From NCBI GenBank assembly GCA_964304625.1, contig OZ199838.1:14384001-14448000 (forward strand): 64,000 nucleotides of DNA. Reading direction: 5' to 3'. Below, piece by piece: positions 47,903 to 61,751 of the stretch (the stretch's first letter is position 1; every line of letters begins with the position of its first letter). The notes under the pieces were generated by a model. The model did not search any database. It was given only the letters and a program-made list of their open reading frames with translations, and had not been told where the DNA came from. Source of the stretch: Kudoa neothunni. Its lineage: Eukaryota; Cnidaria. The position numbers and the translations under genes are program-made.

Positions 47903-50900
47903 TTATATGTACAATTTGACTAATTCATCGGCACCACCAGTGATCATGTGTGGATGTGTGGAATGGAAGCAAAGTGTATTCACACCTGAGTGGTGTTTCA
48001 CGCGATGAGGAGGTACATCTTGATAACAGGAGTAGTTATTGCTCCACATGTGGATGGATCCATTGGCTCCTAAAAGCGCAAAATAAATAGTTCAATGTGG
48101 TAATTTATTTATTTTGATAATCAACTATATCAATCAAAAAAATAAAAACCTGCAGTAGCTAGAAAAGTTCCAGAACAACCATTACCAAACGAGAGTGCAG
48201 TGATAGGTGCGGGATGAGCGATAAAATCATTGACAAATTGGCCTATATGTGGACAATCAATCATAATGTCAAAACATCAAACTCTTCGTTATACCGGAAG
48301 TGAGATCGGTAATTCGGACCTGATTGTGGCCCCATCCAGTGGCATAAATGTTCATCGAAGGATGCACTGAAGAAGATTGGATGAGACCGCTTGAAGAAGA
48401 TGCAGTTGGAGTGTAATTGTCGGCGAGTCTAAGCTCGAAAACATTTTTGCGGCTATTTACATCATACAACGTGATGGCGTCAGCAGCAGATATAACAAGT
48501 TTGGAATGATCCGAAGGCAGGAAATCGGCGGAAATAACGCCCATTTGGTTGTCTCCGTTGGAATCTACATGACATGGTTGATTATTGATTATTCAAAACA
48601 ATAATTATCTATTGTTAAATGTTACTTTTAATAACAAAGGTGTCAATGGCTACAGTTGAATCCGGTTTCCAAAACGATAACACTCCATCCGCAGATGCAG
48701 ACAAAAGTGTGTTTGATGAATGACTATGACTCAAATACCAAATTGCTTCTTGGTGTGCCTTGTATTGGCACATCAAAGAGCCGTTGTTCAGCACATTCCA
48801 GACGAGAATGTTACCATAGCAATCAGAAGTATAAAGACAATCGCCAATTGCATTAAACAAACAGTACAACACAGGGTGTCTACAAAAATGGATTAAATTA
48901 AGTTATCAATAAAAAATATTATCAACAAATATAATTTTAATATGTTAGAACTCAAAAATATCTTAAAAATACGACATTCGAAACAAGTTGATTTGATTTA
49001 ATACATAATTAGAAATAATAAATTAGCACAGCTACAGCATCAACTCAATAAATTTAATAACACATGCGTGCGCAAACTTACTCATGTCCTCTCAGAAATT
49101 GGGTGGGATACATGTCTGACCTAACATAACAATTTTAAACATCTAATGGCGCATGCACACAATTTAACATACTTCAGCTTGTCATTGTAATACCATAGAC
49201 CAACCAATCCATCTAGAGAAGCCGAGGCAGCCATTTTATCCTTGGGATGGAGATTGACGCATGAGATTGAGTCGTTATGCCTATACAGAATATAATTAAT
49301 TACTTACAATAGAAAATGTCTATTACCCTCTCAACACGCTATTAATACTCCAATGCTTTTGAACAGTTGCACTCTTTAAATCAGCGCTAATCTATATCAT
49401 AACAGTCAATAAATGCACATTGACCAACCAATAGCAAAGAAACCTCATCATTGCTGGTACTCAGAAGGTTGGATGAATCATCATGTGACGATATCAAACT
49501 ATCGATATCATTGAGAATACCAAGATCCACTCCAGAATAGTCAGTTGACAATGCTTCGGCACCAACTGAAGATGAGACATTTGAAGACAACGATCCAAGG
49601 TCATCGCTGGATGTGACGCCACTAACCTCATTGCTGCCAATGTTGAATCGTTTAGCCAATATGTCCAGTTTGGATTCGAAGACATTGTTCAAGTCGTTAT
49701 TGTCATTATACGAAATGGTTGGTTTGGAGAGTGGATTGGTCACAGCAGGATGTTCAGACTTTTTCGACACACTACTAATACCAGAATGAGTGTCTTCGGT
49801 AAAACTGAGCATGTCTATCTTCATTCGGGAAGGTTTTTTGGAGCTGCTTTTTTTACGCACCACACCACCACTAGCCACAGCAGCAGCCGCCTGAGCGATA
49901 ACAGACGTCAATCCCACATTACTAGATAGTTGGGCGAGTGAGGCTGAACTGGAGTTGTCTGTATTATCATTGAAATTCATTATATCAATGCTATCGTCGG
50001 CGTCATTGTTGGTGGTGGGATTGGTTGAGTAGTTACCAAGAGAATTCAAAAGATCAAACAGATGATTACTAGGATCAGCTGAGTGAGAATCATTTGGCAA
50101 CCTCATTCCTGTACCCTCTGAACTGTTGTAATTGGAATTGTTGACGCTGGATTCAGTTTTCGAACTGATGGACCTCTCAAGATCATGCTCATGCTCATAG
50201 TCATAGGACTTGGAAGATGACGAATCTCGTAGACGATCACTAGCTGTTTGTTTGAGGCCTTTCTTCAACTCATTCAAAAACTTCGAACCCTCTTCTCGAG
50301 ACATTGGTTTGGTGACTAGTGGATTTTTTCGAATCCCCATGACCAAATGTTCGACTATAATTGGCGGAATCGTAACCAGATAAAGAGAATTGGGAGAATT
50401 CAGGCATGCCTGCAGATATAGTTGTTCCAGGTGATGTTCGTAATAGGTATTCGACCGCTCTGTTATCACTCTCACCTTTGCATTGGATCGCTTCATCGAT
50501 GGTTTGTATTTCTTTGAGATACTGCTGGAGTAGATGTCGACCTCGTTTAACCTGTTCATGAGTGTAAATCGATTTGGGAGGTTGGTAGTCATTAATGGAG
50601 GCAGATTCATCGATAATAGATTCGTTGCCAAATTTCTGTTGAGATCTTGCCACCAACAACGCAGATTCCAACATTTTAATTCGTTGAAGAAGTTCGTTGT
50701 TGGCATTCGCGTAAGACTTGAGACGACCTTCTATCATGGCAATTTTGGCTTCGTATTCAGCTTTCTCAGCCAACCATCTACATCTCTCTGTTTCGTGTTT
50801 TCTCCATTCCAAATGAAGTGTGGTCAACATCTGACCTATACCAGCCTGTTTTGGGGGCGAAGGAGTGATGGTGCTGTTCACTTGGTTGGTGTTGAACATG

Positions 50901-51040
50901 AGACCAGCTGTGCTCGATTCATCAAATCGACTTTCTTTCAAGCCAAACTTCAAACCACCACCTATTGATCTTCCGCCAAATACAACACCATCCAATGAGT
51001 CGGACTGATTGCTACTACTATCGTTGGTGTTATTCATCAT
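47903..51040 (-). CDS. Striatin family protein, scaffold and PP2A regulatory subunit of STRIPAK (about 9 exons)
   Basis: Striatins bind PP2A and anchor GCK kinases, Mob4 and STRIP. The first exon (from 51040) encodes the N-terminal coiled coil typical of the family: LTTLHLEWRKHETERCRWLA, then a region ending RIKMLESALLVARSQQK, then GRHLLQQYLKEIQTIDEAI (family GRQLLRQYLQEVGYTD). A long Ser/Asp/Asn-rich linker follows (about 50350-49430). The WD40 propeller is split over small exons: ~49327-49386, 49174-49280, 49082-49130, 48626-48879, 48295-48564, 48150-48242 and 47903-48069. Landmarks are KMAASASLDGLVGLW, FLRGHEHPVLYC, TLLSASADGVLSFWKP, FIAHPAPITALSF and the terminal HMITGGADELVKLYI (family YIASAGADALARVFV). 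The border between the first exon and the linker is unclear: the two open frames overlap over 50270-50706. Exon E is only 49 nt. Confidence 0.87.
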
Positions 51041-54000
51041 GGGTCAATGTCGAAATTGTATAGTTAAGCGTATTTCAACCCAACCAACCAATAATAATAT
51101 GTTTCTAATGTGTCGGAATAGATTTTCACCTTTTTTCAAGTGTACGTTGTTATATCAATCAAACAACAATTAGTCTGTCAATCGTTGCCGTGAAGGAAAC
51201 AAGGTTTGGAATTATCCGAGCGAATACATACGAAAACGCATGCGAAGCAGCTTATCTACTACAACTAATGCTTGTGAATGATATCTAGCCTTAACAGTCA
51301 AATATACACACGCTCAATAATTTCCACATCATCACATAAACCATATACAATAAAAATACAATCCAATACTATCAATACAGGTTTCAACTTGTATATTCTA
51401 TGATTTGTTGATATTGTCGAGTCCAACATTTTTTTCGATTAATTGAGCCATTTTTTCAAATTTTAACACCTTTAATGCTTCTATTAGTTTTTTTATGTCT
51501 TCACTAAATAAATTAAATTATTATACAGTTGTATCTCGCAGTGGTTGGGAAATGATCGTTGTTTTAACTCAAAATATATCAATTATTTGACCAAAAGTAT
51601 GCAATTTAAGATAAGATATAACGGTCTTTTTTAAAAAGTTACAATAACACAGAACCATTGTTGAACTAATATTTGAAATTACTAAGTGGATAAGTGATCC
51701 AACTTTTAGCTGCTTAGGGAGCATAAATCTATCAGACTCAATTTAAGAACCGTTATTCTGTATTCTATCACAGTAGTTCATAATAAGTGTGCTTGGATTG
51801 AATTTTATAATAATAAAACAGTCGATTGAAGTTATGAGTAACATTAATATATGTAGTTACTGGCTATTAACTACATGTATCTTATTCTGCGTGTTGCTAA
51901 TTGGCATTATATTACACAGAAATCAACAAATTTAGTTTCACAATAAGCTTATTATGTATTTATTTTTATACTCAGGTGTGCCAACAAATATATTCCATTA
52001 ATATTTTACGTAATGACAGATAGATATTAAAAATTTATTTATAATGAGCAATTTAAGGTTTATTCGGTCAGTAATAACGCGATTATCGTAATTATAACTT
52101 GGAATTAAGAACTTAAATTCTAAATATTCACTTTAAAAATATTTATTTAATTTACAACATACTCAGTTTTAATTATCAGAAAGGTTGTGGTTGATACGAT
52201 GTGTAAATACTCGGCGAAGTTGTCCGAAAAATCGGAAACACGTACCGAATATTAACAATATGAGGAACAAGTAAGATTCTTAAAAAAGCTCCTTATAAAT
52301 CCACTTAAAATTAAAATTACATGTTTACGTAAAACAATATCTTTTTTAGTAGTACTCTCTTCTAGAGTCAAACGAATTAAACTATTAGCTACAGAGCGTA
52401 CATCCGTTTGATGTAATACATTAATTTTGTAATTAATTATTGTAAAAATAAATATAATTAGTAGATCTATGATAATTTCAAATAATTCTAAGGTAGCGCA
52501 CCGTTTAATGGATTTATATTTCAAAGGTAACTCTTTTTGGATGTTAGAACAATTCAAACAATATCGATTACTATGGTAATCAGTTTCCTTAGGAATATGT
52601 CATCTATATCAACTAAGACGTCAATAAACCAATTGTCATGATTATTAAAACATTTTTGTTTGGTGCTTAATCCACATTAAGACCTGTTTACTCTAGTGCC
52701 AAGTTTCATTCAAATTGATTGAAATATAAATTAGCCAAGGGTTCTCAAACACTTTTTTTAATTAAAAACTCGACATGGTGAAGGATCCAAATTCGTATGT
52801 ATTTTAAGGTTGTATATAAGTACTATTCGGCCACACCTCGAAAGAAAACTGACGTAAAAATGGAAGAAACTGATAATAGTTCTATAAATAATTATTCCTA
52901 AAAACATTTTAAGCATATCTGCCAGCAGCTTAACTGAGATTAATAGCCCTGAATAATAAAACTCCTTAGAAATCCTTAAGTACGTAACTAACCGCATTGT
53001 ACAACAATTGCCCGCATCCAATTCTGATGTTATCTAATTTACTCCTGGTAGAGATGAGAAAACCATTTCATATGGCGATCACTGCGGCATTAAGGTAAAA
53101 TTATTAAAACGATTCGTAATTTCAATCATGTTTTCACTCTATCGAGATTTCAATCAGTCAAGATGAAAACAAACTAACTTACTATCCTGAGTAACCTCAA
53201 TGTATAATATGTAATTAAAATAAAATTTTAAATACAAACTATCTATTAGCAAATTATAAGAAGAAAATAAAACTATATTAAATCAACTACCAGTAAAAAA
53301 TAGATTGATCATATTTATAGTAAGAAACTAATATTTTACAAAAATTACATCCAACTAGTTAATTTACATGAATTTCGACAGTAATTTTATGCAAAATAAT
53401 TGTTTGATTTCAACATGTTTCTATGACGACGTAAATTAATTATCGCCTTAATGGAAAAAATATAAATATCATGTCAAATAGTTATCGACACAATTATTTC
53501 TTCTAATTCAAAATATTACATTTCACTTGTAAATAGATAACTTGGATATATTAATTGGTTAATTATGAATACAGTAATTATCATCATTATCAATCCTATT
53601 AAAATTACTTTTATTTGATTAATTTTAATACTACGCTTTTAATTAATTTAATGTGTTTCCATAGTAACAACCATTCTTCGTCTATTCATTAATTAATGTT
53701 AATTATTAAAATTTTTATTGTAAAATTAATATTTTTAACATTAGGCATGCTCAGAAACTTTCATTTAAGTTATGTTAAGATAAATTAAATTAAATTTATT
53801 AAATATTATCTTAATTGATTTGAAGTTTTGATGTGTTCATTAGGTAAAATTTTTTATCCAATTAGATAATACGTAATACTTAAAGCATTTTGCGAATTTT
53901 CAAAATTATCATATTTATGTGATTTATTAATTGGAGAACAGAGGAGACAATAAATAATTTAAATGAAAAATAATTTTTTTTAAAGATATCAAATTAGAAT

Positions 54001-54181
54001 TTATTGTTAAATTCTAATCCTTTATAAACTGTGATTTCAAGTTAATAATTAACAATATCATTTAAAATATAATAAAACTGAACGTTAAAAAAATAAATAT
54101 ATTAAATGATTTATAAATAAAAATTAATTTATTAAATTAAATGTGAGCTACACATTGCAACAAGGCTATAAAATAATTTTT
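51041..54181. other. Intergenic, no gene identified
   Basis: Upstream flank of striatin and 3' flank of PAXBP1. On the minus strand 52557-52252 has a helical open segment (KYKSIKRCATLELFEII and ANSLIRLTLEESTTKKD) and 53021-52758 another. Neither has a recognisable family or clear splicing. About 52735 a GGGTTCTCAAA stretch vaguely resembles hAT ends. Confidence 0.45.
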
Positions 54182-57100
54182 TTACTTTACTAGGGATTCT
54201 GATGGAGATGTGGAACTTTTGGAGTGGTCGATTAAATTTTGAATTAGTTGCTGAATAAACATGGCAATGTTAAGAGTGGAATGGTTGAACTTTGAGGCAT
54301 TGAACCAAACGGTTGGTAGTTCATGAATAATCTAATTATAGATTACGATTTCTTGATGACGAGCCATTCATTAGTTACCTCAAGCAGATAGGTTACAAAA
54401 ATTGAAGGTGATTCTACTAGTTGGTTGAAAAGCGGAATAATTTTCAACATAAAGAGATGCTTCAAGCAGATTTCTTGTAATTTGATTGAATCAATAATCC
54501 CAACGAAACAACTTAGACATTGAACCACATTTTTGGCCACAACCAAATTAGCAACAATAAATTCCTCATTCATAATCCTTAACACACAAAATCAAGATTT
54601 GATACCATGCAAAAAAATATTAAATAAGAGTTCATCCATACGATTTTGATTGTGAATTGCTATTTTGGCCGATCACTAGATTTAAATCGGAGAACAGAAA
54701 ATCAATCGAGTTTGTCATTATTTTGATTATTTCACTAAAAAGTTCCTACATAAATAAGCATTGGTTCACTGATACATCAGCTTTCCAACCAAATAATTAC
54801 CGGTAGCATCTGAAATGATTTCCCATCATTGTGAAAATCAATTGAAGCGAATTCGTCAGTAATGGGGTTGTCATAACAAATATACTGGATTAGACTGGCA
54901 ATATTTTTTGATTCAATCACGTTGAAAGGAGTCCACAGTTTGATGTAATTTTTCACTTTAGGTATCAAAACCAAGTGATATATTAAAGGAATAAGGTAGA
55001 TATCGTTGTTGGGGGATTTTGGAGGCAATTCACCAGTGTCCAATATGCAATTAAGATTACCACTGTATTGTAATAGTTTTCGCATCGTTTCATTGTCTTG
55101 TGAGCGAAACACATTATCGTCAAGAACATTCTAGCCAAGCAATATTTAAAAAAAATAAATCAACACATCAATAATATTACCGTGAAAATATTAAAGCTAA
55201 AAAAATTTATATTCACATAAAACGCCATCAATTTTGCCAAGTATAAAGGAGCATAAGCAGCAAGGTAACTAGCACTAGGATGATTTCTCCATTGATCAAA
55301 TCTGTCCAGTACAATCTCAACATTCAAAAATTCGTCTTCGACTTCAATGAATAATTGATTTAATTCGTTGGTTAAATCCTCTACAATTTTGATTATTATA
55401 TTTAATGATATCGACAGAATTTAAATAACCAAAAGATTTGTTTTGTGGGTCTTCAAAAAAAAGTGATGTTGGTGTTTCGGTAAGTTTGGAGATAGTCTGT
55501 AGGGTACATTTTGATGCATTTTTCAATGAAATACAATTTTTAAGTTCATTCAAACGTTTTTCGATTATTTCATTGGTAAGGTTGAAGTGACGATTTTGAA
55601 AATCTTCAAAATTTTCAGTCTAATCAATGCAAAGTGTTGATTAGACTTTTTATTAGAGCATCTATGACGTTACCACAGTGTCTATGAAATCAATAAGATT
55701 TTCAACGTACATGCACAGTTGTTGAAAAAATAGATAGGATTGATTTTCAGTATCGATTTCACTTTCTGATATTTCCACAGCTTCCTTAGCCTCATTAATG
55801 GAACCTTTGTATTGAGTTAGCTTCTCAGCGATGGTCGAATTTAGCGTTTTGTTTGTGGCAGATTTCAGCGTGAGATTTTTTATAATGTGTGTTAATGATA
55901 ACTCATATGGCTTAAACGGTTTGTTTAAATGCTCAGGAATATCTATGGCGTTAAATTTGACGTTTTTCGAATAATGTTGAGGGCCATAATTTTTATTGTT
56001 GGTAGAATTTTCAAATTTTATTTCAGTCTGATCCTAATTTTTAGATATTGCGAATCAATAATGAAATTATTTCAAAACTGTGGCCCCACACTGTTCATAA
56101 TTCATTACTACTATCAAGTTTATTTACTAATTATATATATACAAATTTTTGTTAATATCCTTATATGTAAATTAAAAATGTGATCCAACATTGTTCACAA
56201 TTCATTATTAGCAACATGCTTATTTTGTAATTAGATTTGATAATTATAACAATTTATTCATATCGTTATATATAGCTTTAAAGAGGAGTTTATTTAAAAT
56301 TAAATGCAAATGCGAGCGAATTATTTAAAATTTTGTTTATGTGGATTAATATCGCCTGTTAAAATATTTATTTAAATCTATCAGTATGTAAATAAAATAT
56401 TTTTTCGACGAATCCAGCTTATTGTAAATATTTTTTCAGAATAAATAGAATAACAGAAAAATTTAGAATTTACAAAGAAATCCATAGACATTTAAACTGA
56501 TTGGTAAAATGATTTTAAAAAATTACAGCAGGTATTAAAAATGGCAAATTATAGACTTTTATTAAAGAGAAGCAAACAAAAAATTTTTAATGTACGAACT
56601 AAAGTTAATTCTCCCCCATTTTACTTTTAATAACATTTTAACAACTTTTCTCCGAGTCTCTCTACAAGTATTTACTCAAAAAACTAAGCCAAGTAATGTA
56701 AATAATATTAATATGTATTAAATGAAGTCGATTGAACGGGTTTAAAATGTTTACGATTTGTTAAACTAATAAATTAGCGCTCAAATAATTCATTCACATC
56801 AACTAATTTCATTCACTTAATTCGAAACAGTTGGGGACACAATTCATAGCAAAGTTAACTCATTAAATAATATTACGTTGACAAACGAAGACATTTTTCC
56901 AAGCACATGAGAACCTTTTAAAATCTGTTCATTTTCCCATTTTTTAAAGTCAGCATCATCACTAGATGAGCCTATAGTATCATCATCAATTTCAAGATCT
57001 AAATTATCTTATTAAAACAGTTTTTAATAAGAAGTTAGTAATACTTTTAACGCTTGAAGTATTGATCCCAATCATTTGTCCAATATGATCACCATCATCT

Positions 57101-57724
57101 GATGAATCTCCTTCCCTTATGAGGCGAGATCTATCAACAATATGTCACTTGAATTAATTTTATATTCAGATACTTTCCATATTCACCAGAGAACTCATCT
57201 AAAGGAATAAAGTCAGCATTCATGTTAAGTTGTTTTCTGGCGTTTTCTCGCTTTTTCCTCGCTGAGAATATAACGGATGAATCCGGTATAATAGGGAATG
57301 AATTTTTCTGTTGATTTTCAGCAGTATTTGGTGTTATTTTAAATTCGTGCTGTTCATATTTTTCATCTGTAACATCGATATTATCGTCCTGATGTAAATG
57401 CGAAGGATTTTCTCTGATTTTACTTTTCTCTTTGTATTGCTGTACTAACTGCCTACTTTTTTTAGATTTTTTTATTCGAAATGATTTCTCTGAGTCCACC
57501 TGTTCATGAAAACTCAACTTAAATGAGCGGGGTTGTTTTGTAGAGCGCGTTTCCTTATCGATATTAATGTCAGCTGGCTTTAAATTAGTTCCCTCATCAT
57601 CAGCTGTTTGTGGAGTATTTTTTCTCAAATTTTTGGAACGATTTGTCGGTTTTTTGAAGGTGAATACAGGCACCCTATCTCCTTCCATATTTTTGCGTGC
57701 GCATGGCGTGTATCTTACGTGCAT
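54182..57724 (-). CDS. PAXBP1/GCFC2-type protein (GC-rich sequence DNA-binding factor homologue), at least 9 exons
   Basis: GCFC proteins act in spliceosome disassembly (GCFC2) or as Pax/chromatin adaptors (PAXBP1). Exon 1 (57174-57724) has the basic N terminus with KKSKKSRQL and the hallmark IIPDSSVIFSARKKRENARK (family IPDAAFIHAARKKREMAR). Exon 57045-57130 gives SRLIREGDSSDD. Exon 56877-56998 gives DDADFKKWENEQILKGS (family ELSRWEQEQIRKG). Exon 55674-56033 holds the coiled region, FFQQLCMYVENLIDF (family FLQEMRGYVQDLLEC). Later exons give a GCFC domain with FDQWRNHPSASYLAAYAPLY, YLIPLIYHLVLIPKVKNY and LWTPFNVIESKNI. The C terminus ends SESLVK with stop at 54182-54184. One intron (56034-56876, 843 nt) is far longer than all the others. 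PAXBP1 and GCFC2 cannot be separated by eye. Confidence 0.82.
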
Positions 57725-59206
57725 TTAAGGGATTAATTAAACGTAATCACCCCCAAATATAAAAAAATATTAATTAAAATTATTTCAGATATAATTTTTT
57801 ATAATAAAACTAATTTTTTGTGACTTTATGGGAATGTAGATAGTAAAGACCTGAGAAAAGCCGATATTAAAATTAACATTATGGGCTTGCTTATATTGCT
57901 ATTTTGCATTATTAGAAATTTTTAATGAAAATTTTAAAAATTATTCATCATTTATAAACAATAATCTATAATTAAATTAAAATTGTGTTTAAAATTCAAT
58001 TTATTTAGAAAATTGATTTTTTCTTTGATTAAACTTTAGAACAATTATTCCGTTGTCAAATGAATCAGATTTCTCTATTATCGATTGACTACAATTTATA
58101 TTTTAATGCATATAGTTAATTGATTATTTCAATATTCGTATTCTTGTATTATTTCATATACTCCATTATTTTACATTTCATTAACTTGATTTTAAAATAA
58201 AAATCAGTTTATTTGAACAGCCGAATATTTCAGAACCGACTGTTTGAATTTCTATAATTAATTAATAATTAGTTAATAAATGATTAATGAATAAGAATAA
58301 TTGAATCAAAAATATTTGTATCGGTCAAATTAATGCAATTTTTAATTCGTGGCATAGAGAGTTTATTTGTGGTATTTTTGTGGTGTGATTAAAATGGGCG
58401 TAAATAACTTCGTCAAGTAGTTATGAAACATTCGTTGTATTTTTAAAAAAATCAATTTATAGCGTAGAAAAGAATCACATTTCATTCTAAAGATAGCATT
58501 CATAATGAAAAATTAAATATCAGTTAATATATATAAATATTTCTTTATATTAATTATATTTACACAGATAATTGTTATAATTATTTTTACTCTTTGACTA
58601 TATTTATAAGCTAATCAAATGATTGAACTTTTCTAAGTCATCATCAGTCAATAAAGAAAATATTAAAAATTGATTAAGCTTATCTCCTAAAACTGATGCA
58701 TATAAGAGTATATTTACTCCATAATTTAGGTGTTTATGCATTACCAGCCGATTCGTTTAAATTGTCCTGCTTTTTGATAAGAAAAAAGATTAAACTTTCT
58801 TTATTTGAATATTGCGCTGATTTTTTTATTAAGTTTCTTCTCTTCAATATTTTATTTGCAAGCAATAAATATAATTTTTGATGACATCTAGTAGCATAAA
58901 TTTCAATTAATTAATTAAATTAATATCTCAGTTATAAGTTGTATATGGCCCAATGAAAATGTTCGTTTTACTGTTTGGATCATCACTAAATGCTCTAGAA
59001 CAAACATAAGTTTTATTTTAGGCATTGGCTATTCTTACGACAATAAATATCTTTTTTCCTACTTTAAATATTTCAAATCTGAATTTAAAAATGTGTGATT
59101 GTAATTTTTTCTATAAAATTTTTAGTTTTTATAAATTAATGTTCTAGCCTTCTTAGTTCATTGGTTTTTGACATTATTCCTCCACTCCAAATATTTATTA
59201 CATGCC
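57725..59206. other. Intergenic, no gene seen
   Basis: AT-rich spacer upstream of PAXBP1. No gene seen. Confidence 0.6.
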
Positions 59207-59655
59207 TAGACAATATGGCATAGTGGTGTTAGGTTGAGATCACATACCTTGGGATCGCGAATTCGAAGCCTAGTCCGGGCGTTCCTTTACTCCCAATTCG
59301 AAATTAAGTAGAAAGGTTGTAGTAATCGCAAGGATCTAAGATTTATCGTACGTGGCCTTGCGGAAGGGTAAATCTCGGTCGCTCATAAACGCTGGGGTAC
59401 AGGAACGAAATACAACCCAGTAGAGGGATTAGGTAGAGCCGACGCTCGCGTTTAGGCGACTTTCCCAGACTAATTCTGGGTTGGTCCAGGGTATGGTTGG
59501 GGTGGTGCTTGCTCCGATGCGAGTATGTTTAGTGGGTTAAAATTCCACATTACCACATAAACTTAAGCCGCCTAATGCGTAAATGGAGACGGCCTAACCA
59601 GCCCGAACTTCACAACCTAACATGTTGAGCCAGGGGTTTGACCTTGTTTGTAAAC
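59207..59655 (+). mobile_element. tRNA-derived SINE, copy 2
   Basis: Head with A-box TGGCATAGTGGTG and B-box-like GAATTCGAAGCC about 40 bases on. The middle is rich in G+C. The 3' region, from TGTTTAGTGGGTTAAAATTCC through ACGGCCTAACCAG and CACAACCTAACATGTTG to CCTTGT, matches copy 1 (26468-26948), whereas the heads differ. This suggests two subfamilies sharing a tail. Confidence 0.75.
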
Positions 59656-60659
59656 AATAAAACAAACTACTTATTACGTCTATTAACCAGTTATTTTTAC
59701 ATTTATAACAATTTATGAATATTTAAGCCACAATTTTACGCAAATTTTAATACTGTAGCTTTATTTACACACGAACTCATTGGTCCATATGTCAATGCTG
59801 TGGTCTGATACGAATTGATTGTATGAACTCTCTCATTTTCATAAGATATTTACATCATAATTTAGCAAGTATTGATGATTATTTTTAAGAATAAATAAAA
59901 CAGACCAAGTCGAAAAAATTATATGCCACTACATGATAATGAATTCTACGTAACATTAAAATATGAACCATAAAACATAACCAGGAACCTATATTTGGTA
60001 ATTTTTATAATCCATTAAGTTTTTATCAAAAATATGTTAAAATATTATTTTAATTTTTTAATCAGGAGTCCAACAGTAATTAATCTGCTTCCCTTTGGTC
60101 TTCCGACAGACTTGATGTTGGATTGAATGGACAAATCTTTACAAAAATTGTAATAAATGATCCATAATTAATTGCTTTTATATTTATTATATATTGTTGT
60201 TCGATTGATACATTAAATTACAACTACTTAGGTAAATACATTGTTATCATCTAATATTATGTTGGTTTACGCCTTTTCTTCAATATATTCATCAACTTAA
60301 CTTAAATCATATTAACAAAATTCACGCTCAGCTTCAGGAGATACGATTTTAATGGAAACGTTTGTGTTGAAATTCGTGCTATGACTTTACCACATTGGTC
60401 CAACTTGGTCAGTTTATCTTTGTGTTATATCTGCATTTAAAGTTACAGGAGGGGAATAGACTTGACAAATTCATATTTATAAATTCCTTAAAATTATATC
60501 ACGTTATTTTCAAAATAATAGATCGCATTTATAGTTGATTTCATCTTTGGTCCAAATTGGTATCCATCAATGGCAATATACGCGCCATTTTTTCGCACAC
60601 CATAGGGTTAGGATTAATACTAAGAAAAATGGAAACATTTTTTAAAATTATGCAGAAAT
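59656..60659. other. Intergenic, no gene seen
   Basis: AT-rich spacer; nothing recognised. Confidence 0.55.
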
Positions 60660-61155
60660 TTATATTTTTACTTTAAAAAATTAACTTTTTAAATGTCGTT
60701 GTAGATCTACATACACTAAGCAAGACTATCATGCATTCGGATCTTACAAACTCAAAAGTATAATCCAGATAGGAAATTAATCAATATTATATTCGGTTAA
60801 CCAAAACTGGGAAGATCACGATTATAAATGAGACAAGATTGTTATTAAAACCATTCTTATTTTATTTGGGTATAAACTAAGTTAATGTTATTATATATTT
60901 ATATATAATTAATCATTGCTTGTAATATTGTTTTTTGATATTAATGGTCACTTAAAATATACCAGACCAAAAATCGAGGTATTAATTTGAAAGTTCTCCA
61001 CATTGTTAAATTATACTACCACTATCCATGCCACCACATAAATGCTCCGGATTTCCATGCGTCCCATCAGAGCAGTTCATTAAACGTCCAAAAATTTCTA
61101 TGCCCCATCAAAATTTTTCCATTTCCACGCCCTCACGTTGAAAAACACAGCTGTA
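60660..61155 (-). mobile_element. Non-autonomous hAT-like repeat, copy 3 (3' truncated)
   Basis: On the minus strand it begins near 61155 with ACAGCTGTGTTTTTCAACGT and contains GGACGTTTAATGAACTGC, AAGTGACCATTAATAT and ACAATCTTGTCTCAT, all shared with copy 2 at 41144-41800. Similarity fades near 60660. Confidence 0.6.
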
Positions 61156-61751
61156 TTATAAAATCATAATACGATTATGTTTAGCTTTTGATTTAATTTT
61201 TTTCCCCAATTAAGATATTCTGTAAGATCAAAAATCAACCTGCTTAATAAGAAATTGTTCGTACGCTTATTTCTGCAAGGTAGAAACAGATAGTTGAATA
61301 AATAATTGAGAAGATAATTAAGTCAATTAAAAATAAGGTCGATAATATTCATATTTAGAAAAGTAGCGTTAACATAAAAGCAAAAATGAACAAAACCGAC
61401 CCCGTAAATTATTTTAGTTTCATGTAATAAAAAGTATTGATTTAATATAATTTTTCAACCGGTAATGTAAATCACCAATAATACTTGCCATAATATTATA
61501 TTGGACTCGTTTCCATTTAAATCATTTTTACAGATGATATCCCGCAACTAAATAAAGCTTGCTTTATGTATTAAAAAATTTGGCAGTGAAAACTACGATT
61601 TTTGTAGACTGCCACAATTTATTCTTAGCGATTACCTATTGTTAATTATACAGGAATAAAAACAAGAATTTCATATTTTATACGATCACTAAATGATTAA
61701 TTATATGACTATAATCATTTCAAATATTTTACGAAATTAGATGAATAATTA
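61156..61751. other. Intergenic, no gene seen
   Basis: AT-rich spacer ending at the A that precedes the Helitron 5' end. Confidence 0.55.

Noticed and set aside
49387-50706. A 439-residue open frame on the minus strand beginning at 50706
   Set aside because: Its first ~110 residues overlap the striatin coiled-coil frame and read as nonsense; only the downstream Ser/Asp-rich part is used, as the striatin linker exon. The frame's own ATG is not a gene start.
50534-50968. Open frame on the plus strand
   Set aside because: Antisense shadow of the striatin coiled-coil exon; hydrophobic, aromatic composition without similarity.
52252-53021. Two minus-strand open frames as a host gene
   Set aside because: Helical composition hints at an exon but no family, no consistent splice joins and no neighbour exons were found; left as unassigned.
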